Shown here: positions 45,150-57,000 of the stretch, in pieces | Numbering within the stretch: the stretch's first letter is position 1 | How the letters are laid out: every line of letters begins with the position of its first letter | DNA from: Sepioteuthis lessoniana | Lineage: Eukaryota > Mollusca > Cephalopoda > Myopsida > Loliginidae | Reading direction: 5' to 3' | Assembly: GCA_963585895.1 (NCBI GenBank) | Contig: OY757904.1 | Location: 161,094,742 to 161,158,741, forward strand | Length of the DNA stretch: 64,000 nucleotides | Notes under the pieces: model-generated | The model's input: only the letters and a program-made list of their open reading frames with translations | Databases searched by the model: none | What the model was told of the DNA's origin: nothing | Translations under genes and position numbers: made by a program

Positions 45150-45815
45150 TACACCTCGATATCCGAATATATTGCGTTCTGATAAAAATATCACCCCGAT
45201 ATCCGAATATATTGCGTTCTGATAAAAATATCACCCGATATCCGAATATATTACGTTCCGATAAAAATATCACCTGATACCCGAATATATTGTATTCCAA
45301 TAAAAATATCACCCCGATATCCGAATATATTGCGTTCCGATAAAAATATCACCCGATATCCGAATATATTACGTTCCGATAAAAATATCACCTGATACCC
45401 GAATATATTGTATTCCAATAAAAATATCACCCCGATATCCGAATATATTGCGTTCCAATAAAAATATCACCCCGATATCCGAATATATTGCGTTCCAATA
45501 AAAATATCACCCCGATATCTGAATATATTGCGTTCCGATAAAAATATCACCTGATACCCGAATATATTGTATTCCAATAAAAATATCACCCCGATATCCG
45601 AATATATTGCGTTCCGATAAAAATATCACCTGATATCCGAATATATTGCGTTCTGATAAAAATATCACCCGATATCCGAATATATTGCGTTCGGATAAAA
45701 ATATCACCCCGATATCCGAATATATTGCGTTCTGATAAAGATATCACCTGATACCCGAATATATTGTATTCCGATAAAAATATCACCCCGATATCCGAAT
45801 ATATTCTCTAAAAAA
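45150..45815. repeat. 38-40-bp tandem array with higher-order repeat
   Basis: The unit reads GATATCCGAATATATTGCGT, TCCGATAAAAATATCACCCC. Length varies between 38 and 40 because of the C-run and small changes. A three-unit block (variants CCCCGATATCC, CCCGATATCC, CCTGATACCC in that order) repeats at about 45187 and 45303, so there is a higher-order period of roughly 116 bp. Minus-strand frames of about 65 codons are repeat translations. Confidence 0.95.
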
Positions 45816-46254
45816 ATATACTGTAAACCGCAATGGCTGTAGTTGCAATCAGTTCATAAGAAAAAAAGAATTTTTAATGTTCCCCTACCAAATTAATTGC
45901 GTTGATCTGATCAACATTGTTGTAATAAGTCAAATAAAATAAGATAGAATAAACTTTAACTGTAAAAGAGTTCATAAGTTTAGAAAAGATTTGCTGAATA
46001 TTTTGGAAGCAAACAAAAAAACCAGACTAAACATTTAAAAAAACTGTCGTTTTCCAAACAACCCTCAGCAGAAAATGATACTGAGACTGACCGCTCGATA
46101 GATGGAGCTTAGAATACGCTGACTCATCTGGAATTTGATTTCTAATTAGGATTCCATCGATTTAAAGATTATTCATATTCGACTGGATCGTATGCAGACA
46201 AAAACAAACAACAAAACATATAAATGAGCCATGAACGCGATTCTCTAACTTCTA
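45816..46254. other. AT-rich sequence, no firm feature
   Basis: Includes AAAACAAACAACAAAAC near 46200, possibly part of the neighbouring repeat D composite. Confidence 0.4.
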
Positions 46255-46400
46255 AGCTACACTCTCCAGATCTCCTGAGCTGGAATCTCACCAAAAATGT
46301 AGTTTCGTGTCATACCGAAGATAACCCTTAGGCTGGGGTCTTATTCCTTTGCAAAGGGTGCAATCAATGTATTATGAGCCCCTCCGACAGAGCTATAAAA
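46255..46400 (-). repeat. Repeat D fragment, minus strand
   Basis: On the minus strand CTTTGCAAAGGAATAAGACC, CGGTATGACACGAAACTAC and TGAGATTCCAGCTCAGGAG match repeat D. Confidence 0.65.
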
Positions 46401-47239
46401 TACTAAATAACTTACAATAATAGTCAACTTAAACAACTTTGAGATAAATTCTTAGAAAATGCTTCGGAAATGGTTAAATGACAAAGTAAAAAATATTCGT
46501 GACCGTTAAAAGTTGAAAGATCACAAACAAACATGTACTGTTAAAATTAGTTTATTAAAAAATATTCTTGATTTATAAGCATTTCGTGTAAAGTGAAACT
46601 GCAACTAGCCTCATATTAAGATAATTATATTTTTGCATTAAAAGAAGTAAAATAAGGACGACAAACTTTTGACAAAAGGCTTAAAGAAATGTTGAAGAAA
46701 TGAAGCAATGGTTTTAGCAATCGTGGGTTGCCATGATTATTGTCGAGAGAAAAGTATAATGAGCAAACCACTAAAAGGATGGTTAGTACTCCAACAAGGT
46801 TCTTGAATCAGTATATCGATACAGTCTCGGGATGCAATTTCAGATACAGGTCATTAAAGGAATGAAACGCTTTCCGATCATGAGAACGCTATTCAAAAGA
46901 TTCATCTTAACAGGGACTTTCACAATCAGAGAGGTTAGGGGATCAGTCAACATGGAAATTTGCTTGGAAGCAATTTTGACGAAGATAATTATGCACGTTT
47001 TTCAAGAGACGCGCGTCTCTTGAATTAATTTTCAAGAGTTCCTGATATTGGTCGAATGATTGCAACATATCTGACCAGGAGTTACCTGCTGGTTGATTTA
47101 TTCGCTATTTTGTTAATCGCTACAATGTTTTATAAAACTTTTCAAACCTTGGAATTATTAGATTAAATTGTTTATTGGAATACTATATTTGTTTTAAAAG
47201 TATAAGGATACACAAATTTTCTGGCAATATTATCTATTG
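46401..47239. other. No recognised feature
   Basis: AT-rich. A short palindrome, CAAGAGACGCGCGTCTCTTG, lies at about 47004-47023. Confidence 0.45.
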
Positions 47240-47254
47240 TAAGCACACACACAC

Positions 47255-47304
<50 letters not shown>

Positions 47305-47446
47305 TAGCATAGCGTAGACACAGAGTCAAAGGACCTGAGTCTGATGATTACACAGGCGAGAAACTGACAGTCACCAAATGCTGTTGACTTTATGTCTACT
47401 TTATCCTTTGTTTATAAATATAGCAAGCTATATTATTAATACTTGC

Positions 47447-47478
<32 letters not shown>

Positions 47479-47487
47479 GCGCGCGCG

Positions 47488-47557
<70 letters not shown>

Positions 47558-47560
47558 CAC
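47240..47560. repeat. Microsatellite fold-back: (CA)n(TA)n core (TA)n(TG)n
   Basis: The left arm is (CA)n at 47244-47267 and (TA)n at 47270-47301, then AGCATAGCGTAGACACAGAG. The right arm is TGTTGACTTTATGTCTACTT, a spacer with a TATA tract, (TA)n at about 47447-47478, a short CG run and (TG)n at 47489-47554. GTAGACACAGAGTCAA and TTGACTTTATGTCTAC are inverted relative to each other, and the microsatellites mirror each other as well. Confidence 0.8.
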
Positions 47561-47699
47561 GTTTTTGTTTTAAGGAACCATCAAAAATTGTAAAGGTTCA
47601 ACAGAGATGTAACCATCATTTTCAAAACTTAAATCTAAAAAAAGCTAAAGGTAACAACAACAACAAAACTTTGCTAATCACATATACACATTAACTATA
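47561..47699. other. No recognised feature
   Basis: AT-rich spacer between the fold-back and the LINE end. Confidence 0.4.
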
Positions 47700-48030
47700 T
47701 AGTAGATCATGAAATTAGTAGACCAGTTCCGATACCATGGTAGTAACATATCATTTGCAGAAATCGATTTCAGCATACGCCTAAGAAAGATAGGGACTAC
47801 TAGTGATAGGTTATCGATTATATAAAGATCTGATCTGTGACGAAGTCACAAGCGACATAGACACACCAGTGTTGGCCGACCAGTAAAGATGTTCATACAC
47901 TAATTCTGTACGGTTACTGGATACTGTCTAGAAGACCCAACAAAGGCAATGGCTGATAAAGATAGATAGTAAGTGAGAGTCAAGGAAATCCATACAATAG
48001 CTTGACTTGATGTTAATAATGATAATAAAT
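47700..48030 (+). pseudogene. RTE-like LINE 3' end, internally deleted
   Basis: 47705-47840 reads LVDQFRYHGSNISFAE, then TTSDRLSII and a diverged RSDL. It then jumps directly to TSVGRPVKMFIH at 47855-47900 and ends with a TTAATAATGATAAT tail. Compared with 9800-10340, the middle of the C-terminal region is missing. Confidence 0.82.
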
Positions 48031-48285
48031 GAAAATGATTCCCTTTATCTTAGATGAAAGGATATCAATTTTCGTGATATCTAAAATCTCTTTTAACAAC
48101 AACCTTTAATTCTGTCGATATTTTTTTAGGATGGCATTAAATTGCCTGACAAAAAGGAAGAAATAATTATATGCGAAATAAGGCTTATTAATTACCATAC
48201 TTGTTTCCTTGCTGACAAAACGCATCAAAATGGATTCTCGAATTGGGCTGGTGGATGACGGGATCATTTCAAATACTGATTTCCC

Positions 48286-48289
<4 letters not shown>

Positions 48290-48338
<49 letters not shown>
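48290..48338. repeat. (GT)n microsatellite
   Basis: A pure GT run of about 24 units. Confidence 0.97.
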
Positions 48339-48704
48339 TAGAACATGTTTAATTTCATTCAAAACAAAGGATTTTCAGAATTCCTAATGAGGAAACTCCT
48401 AGTAAATATTTTCCCCTTGAAATCCCCACCAAATGTTCGAAAGTTGTATTAAATAAATGACTTCTCTTTCAAAATCTCCTTCTTTCATTGCGTCAAGAAC
48501 GGCGTCGTAAACGGCTATTGGCAGACAAGATCATTTGTCAGAGAAACACTTACATGAAATAGGTGGGAAATTGACTTGTTGTAGACCAATTTTTCTTAAC
48601 AGACAAGATCAGGACCAGAAGTAGTTTAGCATGTTACAATTGAGTTACAAAATGGAAACAACAACAGAAAGGTAGAGAGAGGGGAACAGAAGAAGTTGAT
48701 GAAT
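48339..48704. other. No recognised feature
   Basis: Nothing recognisable. Confidence 0.4.
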
Positions 48705-48990
48705 GTATTTACCCAAACTCCCACCATCACGAGCTGGGTGTGACACAATGTCAATTTTTAAGGAGGGTTTTCACGTGGTTCGGATTCAGAGTTTTACTTC
48801 TAAACTGATTGTCTTACTGAGACTAATCAATCTAGTCTGTCCTACTATTTACCCCTGGCGGGAAGGGGAAGAGATAGATTCATGCCTTTCCCAAGATCAT
48901 TAGCGTGATGTCAAACACAAACTGCTTCGAGCAGGATTTGAAATCGGGTTCCCGATACCATTTCCTATGACGATAACTGTTAAGCTAAGC
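48705..48990 (-). mobile_element. tRNA-derived SINE, family C
   Basis: The tail is at the left (TATTTACCCAAACTCCCACC), the body reads TCTGTCCTACTATTTACCCC and TTCATGCCTTTCCCAAGATC, and the reversed head at the right contains AGGATTTGAAATCGGGTTCC and CGATAACTGTTAAGC. One of the two best SINE-C copies. Confidence 0.9.
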
Positions 48991-49059
48991 ATGTATGTAT
49001 AGATCTATCAATGTATCAGGTTCCTTCCAGACAAGGGTGACCATAGCTCTCCACATTTT

Positions 49060-50010
49060 CGTTTGGTATATTATGTAACATGATTTTTTTGGTAAGGATG
49101 GGAAAATGCTGTTTCCTTATTATTACCAATTTTTTCTTATCGAGATACCATCAGTATTTAACTGACATCTCTTGGAGTTTAACTGCCATTTTGAAGATCA
49201 CGTTTTTATTGAACCACCATTTCATCGATCTCATTTTCATTTATCAACCTTTGATACATCTTATTTTTATCTCACTACCATCGTCTGGGTCTCTTTTTTT
49301 TATTTAATAACACTTTAATAGGCGCCATCATTATTCAACAGTCTTTTGATAGGTCTCCTTTTTGTTTTACCTCCCTTGGATAGGCCTCATCTTTGTTTTA
49401 CGATCCATGGAAAGGTCGAATTATTATGTAACTTCCTTTTGATAAGTCTTATTTTTATTTAACCGCCATGGATAGGTTGCATTTTATTCAATTACCCTTT
49501 CATAGGTCTCGTTTTTATTTAACAATCTTTGAAAACACTCATTTTTGTTTAGCCGTCCTTTGATAGGTGACATTTTTGTTTAAGCGAACTTTCATAATTG
49601 TAATTTTTAGTCAATCACCCTTTAATGAATGTCATTTCTATTTGACTGCCATGGATAGGTATATCTTTTATTTAACGACCCTTTCATGGTTCTCATTTTT
49701 TTTTTATTTTAGCACCCTTGGATATGTTTCACTTTAATCTAACCTCCCTTTTTTTTTAATTTCCTTTTGATAGGCCTCATTTTTATTTAACCACTCTACG
49801 AGCGTTCTCACTTTTATCTAACTGTCCTTTGAGATATCTAATTTTCATTTCAGCACCTTTGGATTAGTCTCATTTTTATTTAATCGTCCTTTGATAGGTC
49901 TCATTTTTATTTAACCAATCTTTGAGTGATTTCATTCTTATATAACCACCCTTTATCGTTCTCACTTTATCTCATCGTCCTTTGAATGATTTCATTTTTA
50001 TTTCTACTGT
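49060..50010. repeat. Diverged minisatellite, period about 35 bp
   Basis: CCTTTGATAGGTCTCATTTT then TATTTAACC recurs about 25 times with many indels (for example at 49376, 49435, 49556, 49764, 49888). Unit length fluctuates. Confidence 0.88.
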
Positions 50011-50392
50011 GTTGATACCGGACAATAACCATCTGAATGCTGTGCTTTTTTTTTTTTACTTGACAGAGAAAAGTTCACTTAGTTCTGTTGCCTTTGTATA
50101 AGGTAAAAGAATCCAACAGCCAATTACAATAGCGAGAAGAAGGAATGAATTCCTGCTTTTCCTCGAGTTCATTAGTGGAAAATGAATGAGAATCGAGGGA
50201 AACTTAAATCTGACTCGCTAACTCTGCTATCTTTATTCTTTGTTGTTGTTAATGAAGCAAAAGGTGAAGTGCTTCTGTAAGTAACGACTTACTGTCACTT
50301 TTGCTTTTGTGAAAATAAAATCTATTTTGAAAAATTGGTTTAAAATACCTCAATTTTGCATTTTCATTATTTACCCCTAAAAATGTCCTTTA
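50011..50392. other. No recognised feature
   Basis: Nothing recognisable. Confidence 0.4.
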
Positions 50393-50670
50393 TGTATTTA
50401 CCCAAACCCGCCACCAAGAGTAAGATGCGACAAAAGTCAGTTTTTTTAGTAAAATACAGCTGGTTTCAATTCAGAGTTTCCTTCTCCTAGACTGCTAACC
50501 AATGAAATTAGTCTGCCCTACTATTTACCTATAGCTGGAGGAAGAATAGACGGATTAATGCCTTTCCTAAAGTTGTTAGAATAATGTCATACATAAACAG
50601 ATTCGTCAAGGATTTGAGCTTGTGTCACTGATTAATTTTCCTACGATGATAACCCTCACACAAAGCGAAC
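50393..50670 (-). mobile_element. tRNA-derived SINE, family C
   Basis: TATTTACCCAAACCCGCCAC at the left, then AATACAGCTGGTTTCAATTC, CCCTACTATTTACCTATAGC and, at the right, AAGGATTTGAGCTTGTGTCA with CGATGATAACCCTCACAC (reversed head). Confidence 0.88.
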
Positions 50671-51482
50671 TTCCAATACGACTACATGAAATGTTTAATT
50701 TATTTTAATCCAGTTTGCATTAAAAAAGATTTGATGGTACATAAAAAAAGGATTCGTAAAGTTACCTATTAAAACCAACTTTTTGTTATAATGAACTGGG
50801 ATTAATATAGATATTTAGTATGGTTAATTTAATTCAGCAACAGATTAAAGGGAAGAAACTGGAATATAGAACATTGTTTCGACAATTATGTAAAAGCAGT
50901 CTGTTTTCCTCACTAGAAAATCCACTTAAAAATCATCTCGCCTCAAGCAAAGAACTCCAGTTCTGATGATGCAACAATCTATCTTTTAATTACTTCTTAT
51001 ACTTAACTTGAAATGAGACAAAAGCCACAAAAGATGAACATTAATTCGAGGATTACATTCTCTACATATTCGAATTGGTGTGTGAGCAGATCTTCTGAAC
51101 CAAATGTTAAACACGCCTGAGTTTGATCAATCCACGAATGAGAAGATATAGGTCAGGGAGTGTTGAATCTATCAAAGTCGTAACACAGCGGGAAAAATTA
51201 ACATTAATTTCAAAGTTGTTAAAATTGTTTAAGCCCAAGGAAAATCTGCAATCCAAAACAAAAAGATATAATTATAGTCTCAATTGACTTCATTTCATTT
51301 GCATGTTCACAGTGATACATTCCGTTATTATAGAAATCACTTATTAACTAAAAGTGATTTCTTTTGACAAGAGAAGTTAAAATAATTTAATTTGAGACTT
51401 GTGGCTACTGGCAAAATTTGCTCCATTTTTCGACTTTTATTCATACTTTGAATGTATTTCACAAAATTATTAAATGCATGCA

Positions 51483-51484
<2 letters not shown>
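50671..51484. other. AT-rich sequence, no recognised feature
   Basis: No gene or known element seen. Confidence 0.45.

Positions 51485-51530
<46 letters not shown>
51485..51530. repeat. (AT)n microsatellite
   Basis: A pure AT run. Confidence 0.97.
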
Positions 51531-51535
<5 letters not shown>

Positions 51536-52639
51536 AGAATATTCACTCTAACATACAGTAAGATAGAGTATAAGAGGATAGTGAAATTAATCATATATTC
51601 TTCATATATAAAACAAAGTCCACTTGGCGATGTGGCACGAAGCCTACAATGTGCTGAAGTTGTTATGCAGGTTCCTCAATTAAGACACGTTTTTATGTTG
51701 TCCATAAATTAGTTGCGTTTGTTAAATGTGAAATGCTACATACTTGATCAATGGAGCATAAATCTGACAATCACAGGGACCTGTAGAGGACCTGGCATTC
51801 GTCTGAGTCTCTGAAACCAGTCGTGAGCCACGTAAGGTTGTAATGAAGTTTACTAACTGTAATGTAACAGAATTAACTTGCTTTTGAAAATATTGTAACT
51901 GTAATTTTCTTCACCTCTTTCTGGATTGGGTTAATGTAAAAAATCAGATTTTTGTAATTTTCTCAGAGAACAGCTTGATTATTGAGAAGACAGATGTGAC
52001 CCTGTTAGCGAGAGATCAAATCATGTTATGGATTTCGAGGCTGGCAAGAAATAGCCTGATAGGCTGACAATACTGGAATATTGTTTTGAGTTAATAAAAG
52101 TAGGGGAAATAACTCTTTAAATTGATTAGAAGAATAGTTGATTTTAAATCTATTTTCATTGTGGTAATAAATTTAGATTTTGAAGAAATGTACATATTTC
52201 AACAGTTAGTAGTTTGAACTGCGAAGAGAACGGAACGACATTGAAAGAGGCAAAGCATACACGCAATTATACCAATCTACTGACAGAGAAAAACACCAAC
52301 TCACATACCTATGCATTCATCAGACAACGACTCCAACATTTCATCGAGTTGGTAATGTTAACTTAAGACCGACGTCTATGTAGTCACTCTCGACGCTGTA
52401 CCCTGTTTTGTATAACTATAAATACCATACGATTGTTGACTGTATATCACTTGATATTTTATAATCGAATTGTTATATCTAATCATTGGCATCGTTGTTC
52501 TTTCGGGAAAGGGACTGATTTATCCTATTCAGAACATTCATTACCAAAGGAAAATACAATGGCTTGTTTGGGAAACACCAGTTTCCTAGGTCTATAAGAA
52601 TCACAACACATTTTGAAAATCAAGCCGGATGATCAGCGA
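51531..52639. other. No recognised feature
   Basis: About 1.1 kb without a recognised family or gene. Confidence 0.4.
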
Positions 52640-53205
52640 ATGAAACTTTGCCTTGAGACAGTTTGAAATGTAAACGCCCCACCCTTCCAACTCCTGTGTA
52701 GAGAGTGATATTTCGAACTAAGCTATATGTCAATCAGAAATGCCATGTGTTTGGAGAGGAGATGATGGACTTTATAAGGTTATTTTATCTTCCTCGTCAC
52801 ACTTTCTCCATCGCAAATTGATCTTTGAAAGAGCTGTTAATTAGAGATTTCTCTCCTCAGGATGCACCTGTGTAAACAAGCAGCAATGGCTCACGTTGGT
52901 TGACAACCGGAAGAACCTGAAATTATATATACACGGATACCCACGTCAGTGTCGAGGTCAGTCGCAGATAAACGGTCAGGCAGTCAGAACGTCCTGAGAG
53001 CGCCAGTGGGTGCCCTGGCCGAGAAGCTGAAGAAGTGCCAAGTGGAGCCCTGAATATGGCATAACGCGGCTATGAAGAAGTTATGGGTCAACATAACACT
53101 CCTCCATCTGTATTCGTCTCCCTGTCTCTCCTGCACACTACAGAAATTTCGATCCTAAGAAAGAATAAAGAAACTTATATTTTTATAAAGAAGTGTCATG
53201 TCTCT
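52640..53205 (+). mobile_element. Possible solo LTR (unconfirmed)
   Basis: GC-richer than its flanks, with a TATATATACACGG promoter-like stretch near 52926 and AGAATAAAGAAACTT, holding the polyadenylation hexamer, near 53162. The spacing of about 240 bp fits the R region and U5 start of an LTR. No paired LTR, terminal motif or target duplication was defined. Confidence 0.4.
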
Positions 53206-53640
53206 TCATTATGGCATCATCATTTATTCATTTTGCTGGAACGATATACAGCAAAATAGATTGTATCAAGATCTTTGAATGTCACATATATCAAAACAAA
53301 CTTCAGGTTTCTTGTGGCTTATGTGAATTCGGACGGAAAGCATCTTACTCTGTAACAGAGTTAACACTAGCTTTCACAATCCACTGATGACAGGTTGAAT
53401 TCATACTCTCATACCATCTCCTTCACATGCGAACTTGACAGTCTTCCAAAAGAATTGAAAATAGGACTCATCTGGCCAGGTAAGACAGAGTCAATTTTCT
53501 TAGGTCGAATGTTTGCATTTAGAGAAGTAAATTACTAATTTTTTGCTTAGATATGGCATAAAAGTGTATGAATGAGGCACCCAATGAGACTTAATTTCAC
53601 TCGGAAAGGTTTGCTAGTCTAGCTTGCTACCTATTGCAGT

Positions 53641-53705
53641 AGCGGCATGTTTAGTGTAACGGTTATCAACGTAGGAAGTGGAATCGGTGACTCGAGTTAA
53701 AATAA
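53641..53705 (+). mobile_element. SINE-C head only
   Basis: TTTAGTGTAACGGTTATCAA (A box) and GGTGACTCGAGTTAAAA (decayed B box). The body is missing. Confidence 0.65.
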
Positions 53706-54462
53706 TTTTGGGACCTTCTTTTTAATATTTGCTTATTTCACCAGTTTTATGAATAATCCCATTAGATTTATTAAGAAGCAGATTGTATTTAATAAAAAAT
53801 AATTATGTCTTTATTTATTTGCTCGGACATTACAATTTATAATGTCGAAGTAAAATGCTCGTTGAGAATCTAGTATAAGTACTAATGGCTATCAAATGGT
53901 CTTTTTAGTCTACAAATGCAGAGGAAAACGGTTACTTCTAGATAATATAATCTAATTCGACTTCAAAAATAATAAAAAAGTATATATTTATTTTCCTATA
54001 TAATTTTTTAGTGTTGATTTTTTTGGTACATTTTCTGTACTGCATAACTATAGTATTTTCTTGACCGAGGTGCTAGGATGACATTTTGACCTTTGTGTAG
54101 TATCTGTGCTCTTTTCCTATTATCTTAGTAGAACTTAGAAACAAACAGAAATGATTTGTTCTTCTTTCCAAACCGGCAACAGTTTTTTCTATGTGATGTC
54201 GATCTTATATTTTGTCCGAATATACAATTAATCGAGATTTCTTTATTTCTTCAAGTGTCCTCTCTACAATCGCTTTTATTTCTATTTTGGTTTCCTCCTA
54301 AAATCTCCATGGAATTTCGTTTTTTCTCTTTTGGGGGGAGGTGCGCGGAGGATTTCTTTTTTGTGTGTATTTTGATATGGTATTCGATTTTTTGTTTCCA
54401 ATTCTCATAAACTATATCTCACAAATTTGTCATCCAAGTCTATCTAGAACCAATTTGAGACA
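53706..54462. other. AT-rich sequence, no recognised feature
   Basis: No gene or known element seen. The frame at 54156-54410 has no recognisable domain. Confidence 0.4.
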
Positions 54463-55090
54463 TTATTATTATTATTATTATTCACACAGAGTTTTTCACT
54501 GGAGTTTGAGTGACAGCAAGTCTCCTCAAGTCTCCAGGACTCTTCACAGTATTCTGGCCGTTCTCAATAATGTAGTAGTTTGGATGGTCTCCGCTCATCC
54601 ACCAACTTCCAAGTCCTCCAGTCCCTTTAGTAATCCTTAAGTTACTGTTCCAAACGCACCAATTACAATTGGTATAATTGTCACCTGCATCTTCCATAGT
54701 TTTTTTCAATTCCATAGCAAGGTCGAGGTACTTATCCTTCTTTTAACATTCTTTCAATTCTATTCTGTGGTCAGCCGAGACAGCAATGTCCACAATTTTG
54801 CAAGATCTCTTCTTTTTGTTGATTATTATTAGGTCTGGCCTTCTGGCCGAGATTAGGTGATCCGTGTGTATGTCAAAGTCCCTTAGGAGTTTATGAGTGT
54901 TATTTTCTAGGACAGGTGCTGGGTTGTGCATATGCCATTTGTTTGTATGGTCAAATTTAAATTTCTTGCACAATTCCCAGTGGATCACCTTGCCGACTCA
55001 GTCGTGTCTCGTCTTATATTCCTTCTGCACTAATTTACCGCATTCGCTTATTATGTGATTGATGGCTTCATTTCTGTCACCGCATAGCCT

Positions 55091-55943
55091 TCTAGCGAAG
55101 AAATGTTGTCATTATCATTTTTAACGTGGACATGTTGTAACGTCCGTGTGTGTGTTTGGTTACATCCTCGCTAAGTTTTAAAGGTATGTAAATGAGAGAG
55201 AGAAGTACGAAGACGATGCCGTAAGGTTTTATATGAAGGTTTTAATGGCAGCGTGGAATAAAGGGTTTACGTTTATGCTGCAAGTCTCGTCGGAAGGAAA
55301 GAAGTAAGGAAACGAAATGAAGTTGTTATGGAGTTGAGAAAGCATTTTAGCAGCTAAATGCCTGAGCGAAAAGTGCACCGTTAGGTTAAGGCATTGTTGA
55401 AGGTGTGAGGGGGATATGTTTGCCATAGTGTAGCAAAAGTCGTGTTTGCTGTTTGAGGACAGAAAAGATTGTAGTCACCGTGAGTTTGTGGTTCTGGTTG
55501 TTTCGGGTGGAAGCGTGAATGTCTCCAGAAAATGTTGCCCAGAGATGAAGTAGCTAGGTGTCGGAGCGGAATTTTGCATCGCAGTCGACATAGCCAATAG
55601 TGGAGGCGACTAAAAGTTGTCCCTGTGTGAGTCGTATTGAGTTCATCTAATTCATATTCAACTGGGAACCGTTGGTCTAAGACACAAGGGGTCCATAAAT
55701 TAGACAGCTTTCCTCATGGTGATGGTGCTGCTATTCAAGTGAGCGGACAGTCATTACGTCTGCCCTGAACGAAGAAGTTCTGAGAAAGGGGAGAGTGTTT
55801 GGCGGCTTCCCCAATTTGTGCTGCTCGGAAAGATGGTCCGGGATGAACAGGATAAGTCATCCTGATTGGGTGAAATTATGCGTCGACCCTAACGGTCGAA
55901 TTAAATTACGCGCTAAACAAAAATACGAAATTCTTTCTGCTAC
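55091..55943. mobile_element. 853-bp insertion with 5-bp target duplication, class unknown
   Basis: AGCCT at 55086-55090 and again at 55944-55948. In intact LINE copies the matching site occurs once, so the boundaries are firm. The ends share only a weak inverted similarity (TCTAGCGAAGAAAT against GTAGCAGAAAGAAT). Less AT-rich than the LINE, with an AATAAA at 55257. No coding frame recognised. A solo LTR or a non-autonomous DNA transposon are both possible. Confidence 0.85.
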
Positions 55944-56292
55944 AGCCTATATTTGCTATTTTGTTGCGTCTTATCAATACTCGCTTTGATATGATTGGTT
56001 CTTGCAGCGCTGTTTTGTGCTTCCATTAGGAGAGATTCTGTTTCTTTATTAAAGTTTCTTTTTCTTATCCATGTCCAGGTTTTGTTATGTGAGATGTTGC
56101 TTATTAGTCGTTTAAAACGCACATCGAGTTGCTTTCCTTCCTATTTTTGTTTCCTAGTTATTGTCATTCTGCTGTCCATTGTGTTATCAGAATCGTTTAT
56201 GAAGGCTGCAATGAGTCCTCCATCGTGTTTTTGTATATAGTCTTCGAGTCGGTGTATCGATGCGTCAACGCTGTCTTCAATGCTGGCAAGTC

Positions 56293-56293
<1 letters not shown>

Positions 56294-56333
<40 letters not shown>
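56294..56333. repeat. (ATT)n microsatellite
   Basis: About 13 ATT units directly at the 5' truncation point of the LINE. Confidence 0.96.
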
Positions 56334-56334
<1 letters not shown>

Positions 56335-56514
56335 TTCAGCTTTACTTTCCGTCGCAAACACCGATTCTTTACCCAAAACGTAGCGTAAGAAAAGGTAATG
56401 ATTATATGCACTCTGTATTTATACTTTTGCTGCCTCTTTTCGGTGTTATTTTAGAGATGTTAATATTTTTTGCATAAGTTTTATTATTTCATGAATTCTT
56501 TTCATTAATATTTT

Positions 56515-56860
56515 ACTCTTGACAATTTTTTTACACCAGCGTTAGCAAATGGTTTTTCATTGGAGTCTGATTGACAACAAGTCCCCTCATATCTCTTGGA
56601 GTATTCTTGCTGATCTTAACAATGCTGGTGTCTGCATGGTCTCCATTCGTCCTCTGATTTTTAATTCCTCCAGTCTCTTTTTGAAACTTTTGGGGACTGT
56701 TCCAAGCGCGCTATTTACAATAAGTATCATCGTCAACTTCATGTTTCAAATCTTTTCAAGGCTCTCAAGCAAAGTTTTGGTCAATTCGTTTTCTTTCATT
56801 TTAGTAGCAGACATAGCATATCTAATTGTATTTTGCCTACTGATCAAGATTTTTTTTTTT
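56515..56860 (-). pseudogene. R4/Dong-like LINE 3' end
   Basis: 3'-end motif TTTTTTTACACCAGCGTTAG, then TGACAACAAGTCCCCTCA and CTCCATTCGTCCTCTGATTT. The tail translates on the minus strand around 56745-56680 with many changes. 5' truncated. Confidence 0.82.
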
Positions 56861-56894
56861 TACTTAATCAACTCGTCTTTCTTCCAGCTATTGG

Positions 56895-57000
56895 TTTTAT
56901 TTTTATAACATATCCGCATTTTGTAAACACTTCACTTTATTTTTATAGCATATCCGCATTTTGTAAACACTTCACTTTATTCTTATAACATATCCTCATA
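56895..57000. repeat. 40-bp tandem repeat, 2.5 copies
   Basis: CATATCCGCATTTTGTAAAC then ACTTCACTTTAT repeats at 56909 and 56949, with a partial third copy. Confidence 0.93.

Larger units (their letters stand above)
54463..56333 (-). pseudogene. R4/Dong-like LINE between two ATT repeats, with nested insertion
   Basis: The left edge is ATTATTATTATTATTATTCA then the 3' end. 54715-54482 is the C-terminal tail. 54988-54743 is open and keeps the restriction-like endonuclease signature: ISARRPDLIIINKKKRSCK, then IVDIAV (PD, 14 residues, D). The zinc-knuckle region is cut by the insertion at 55091-55943. The linker continues at 56122-55940 (RFKRLISNISHNKTWTW). The copy is 5' truncated at about 56293, where an (ATT)13 run begins. 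Both edges are therefore TAA-type repeats. It lacks the reverse transcriptase. Confidence 0.9.

Noticed and set aside
45121-45786. Minus-strand frames with repeated IFGYRVIFLSERN peptides
   Set aside because: Translations of the 38-40-bp array. Frames break where unit length changes.
47378-47593. Protein with Cys-Val repeats
   Set aside because: Created by the (GT)n microsatellite.
49080-49307. Hydrophobic open frame suggesting a membrane protein
   Set aside because: It falls in a T-rich diverged minisatellite; the hydrophobicity follows from base composition.
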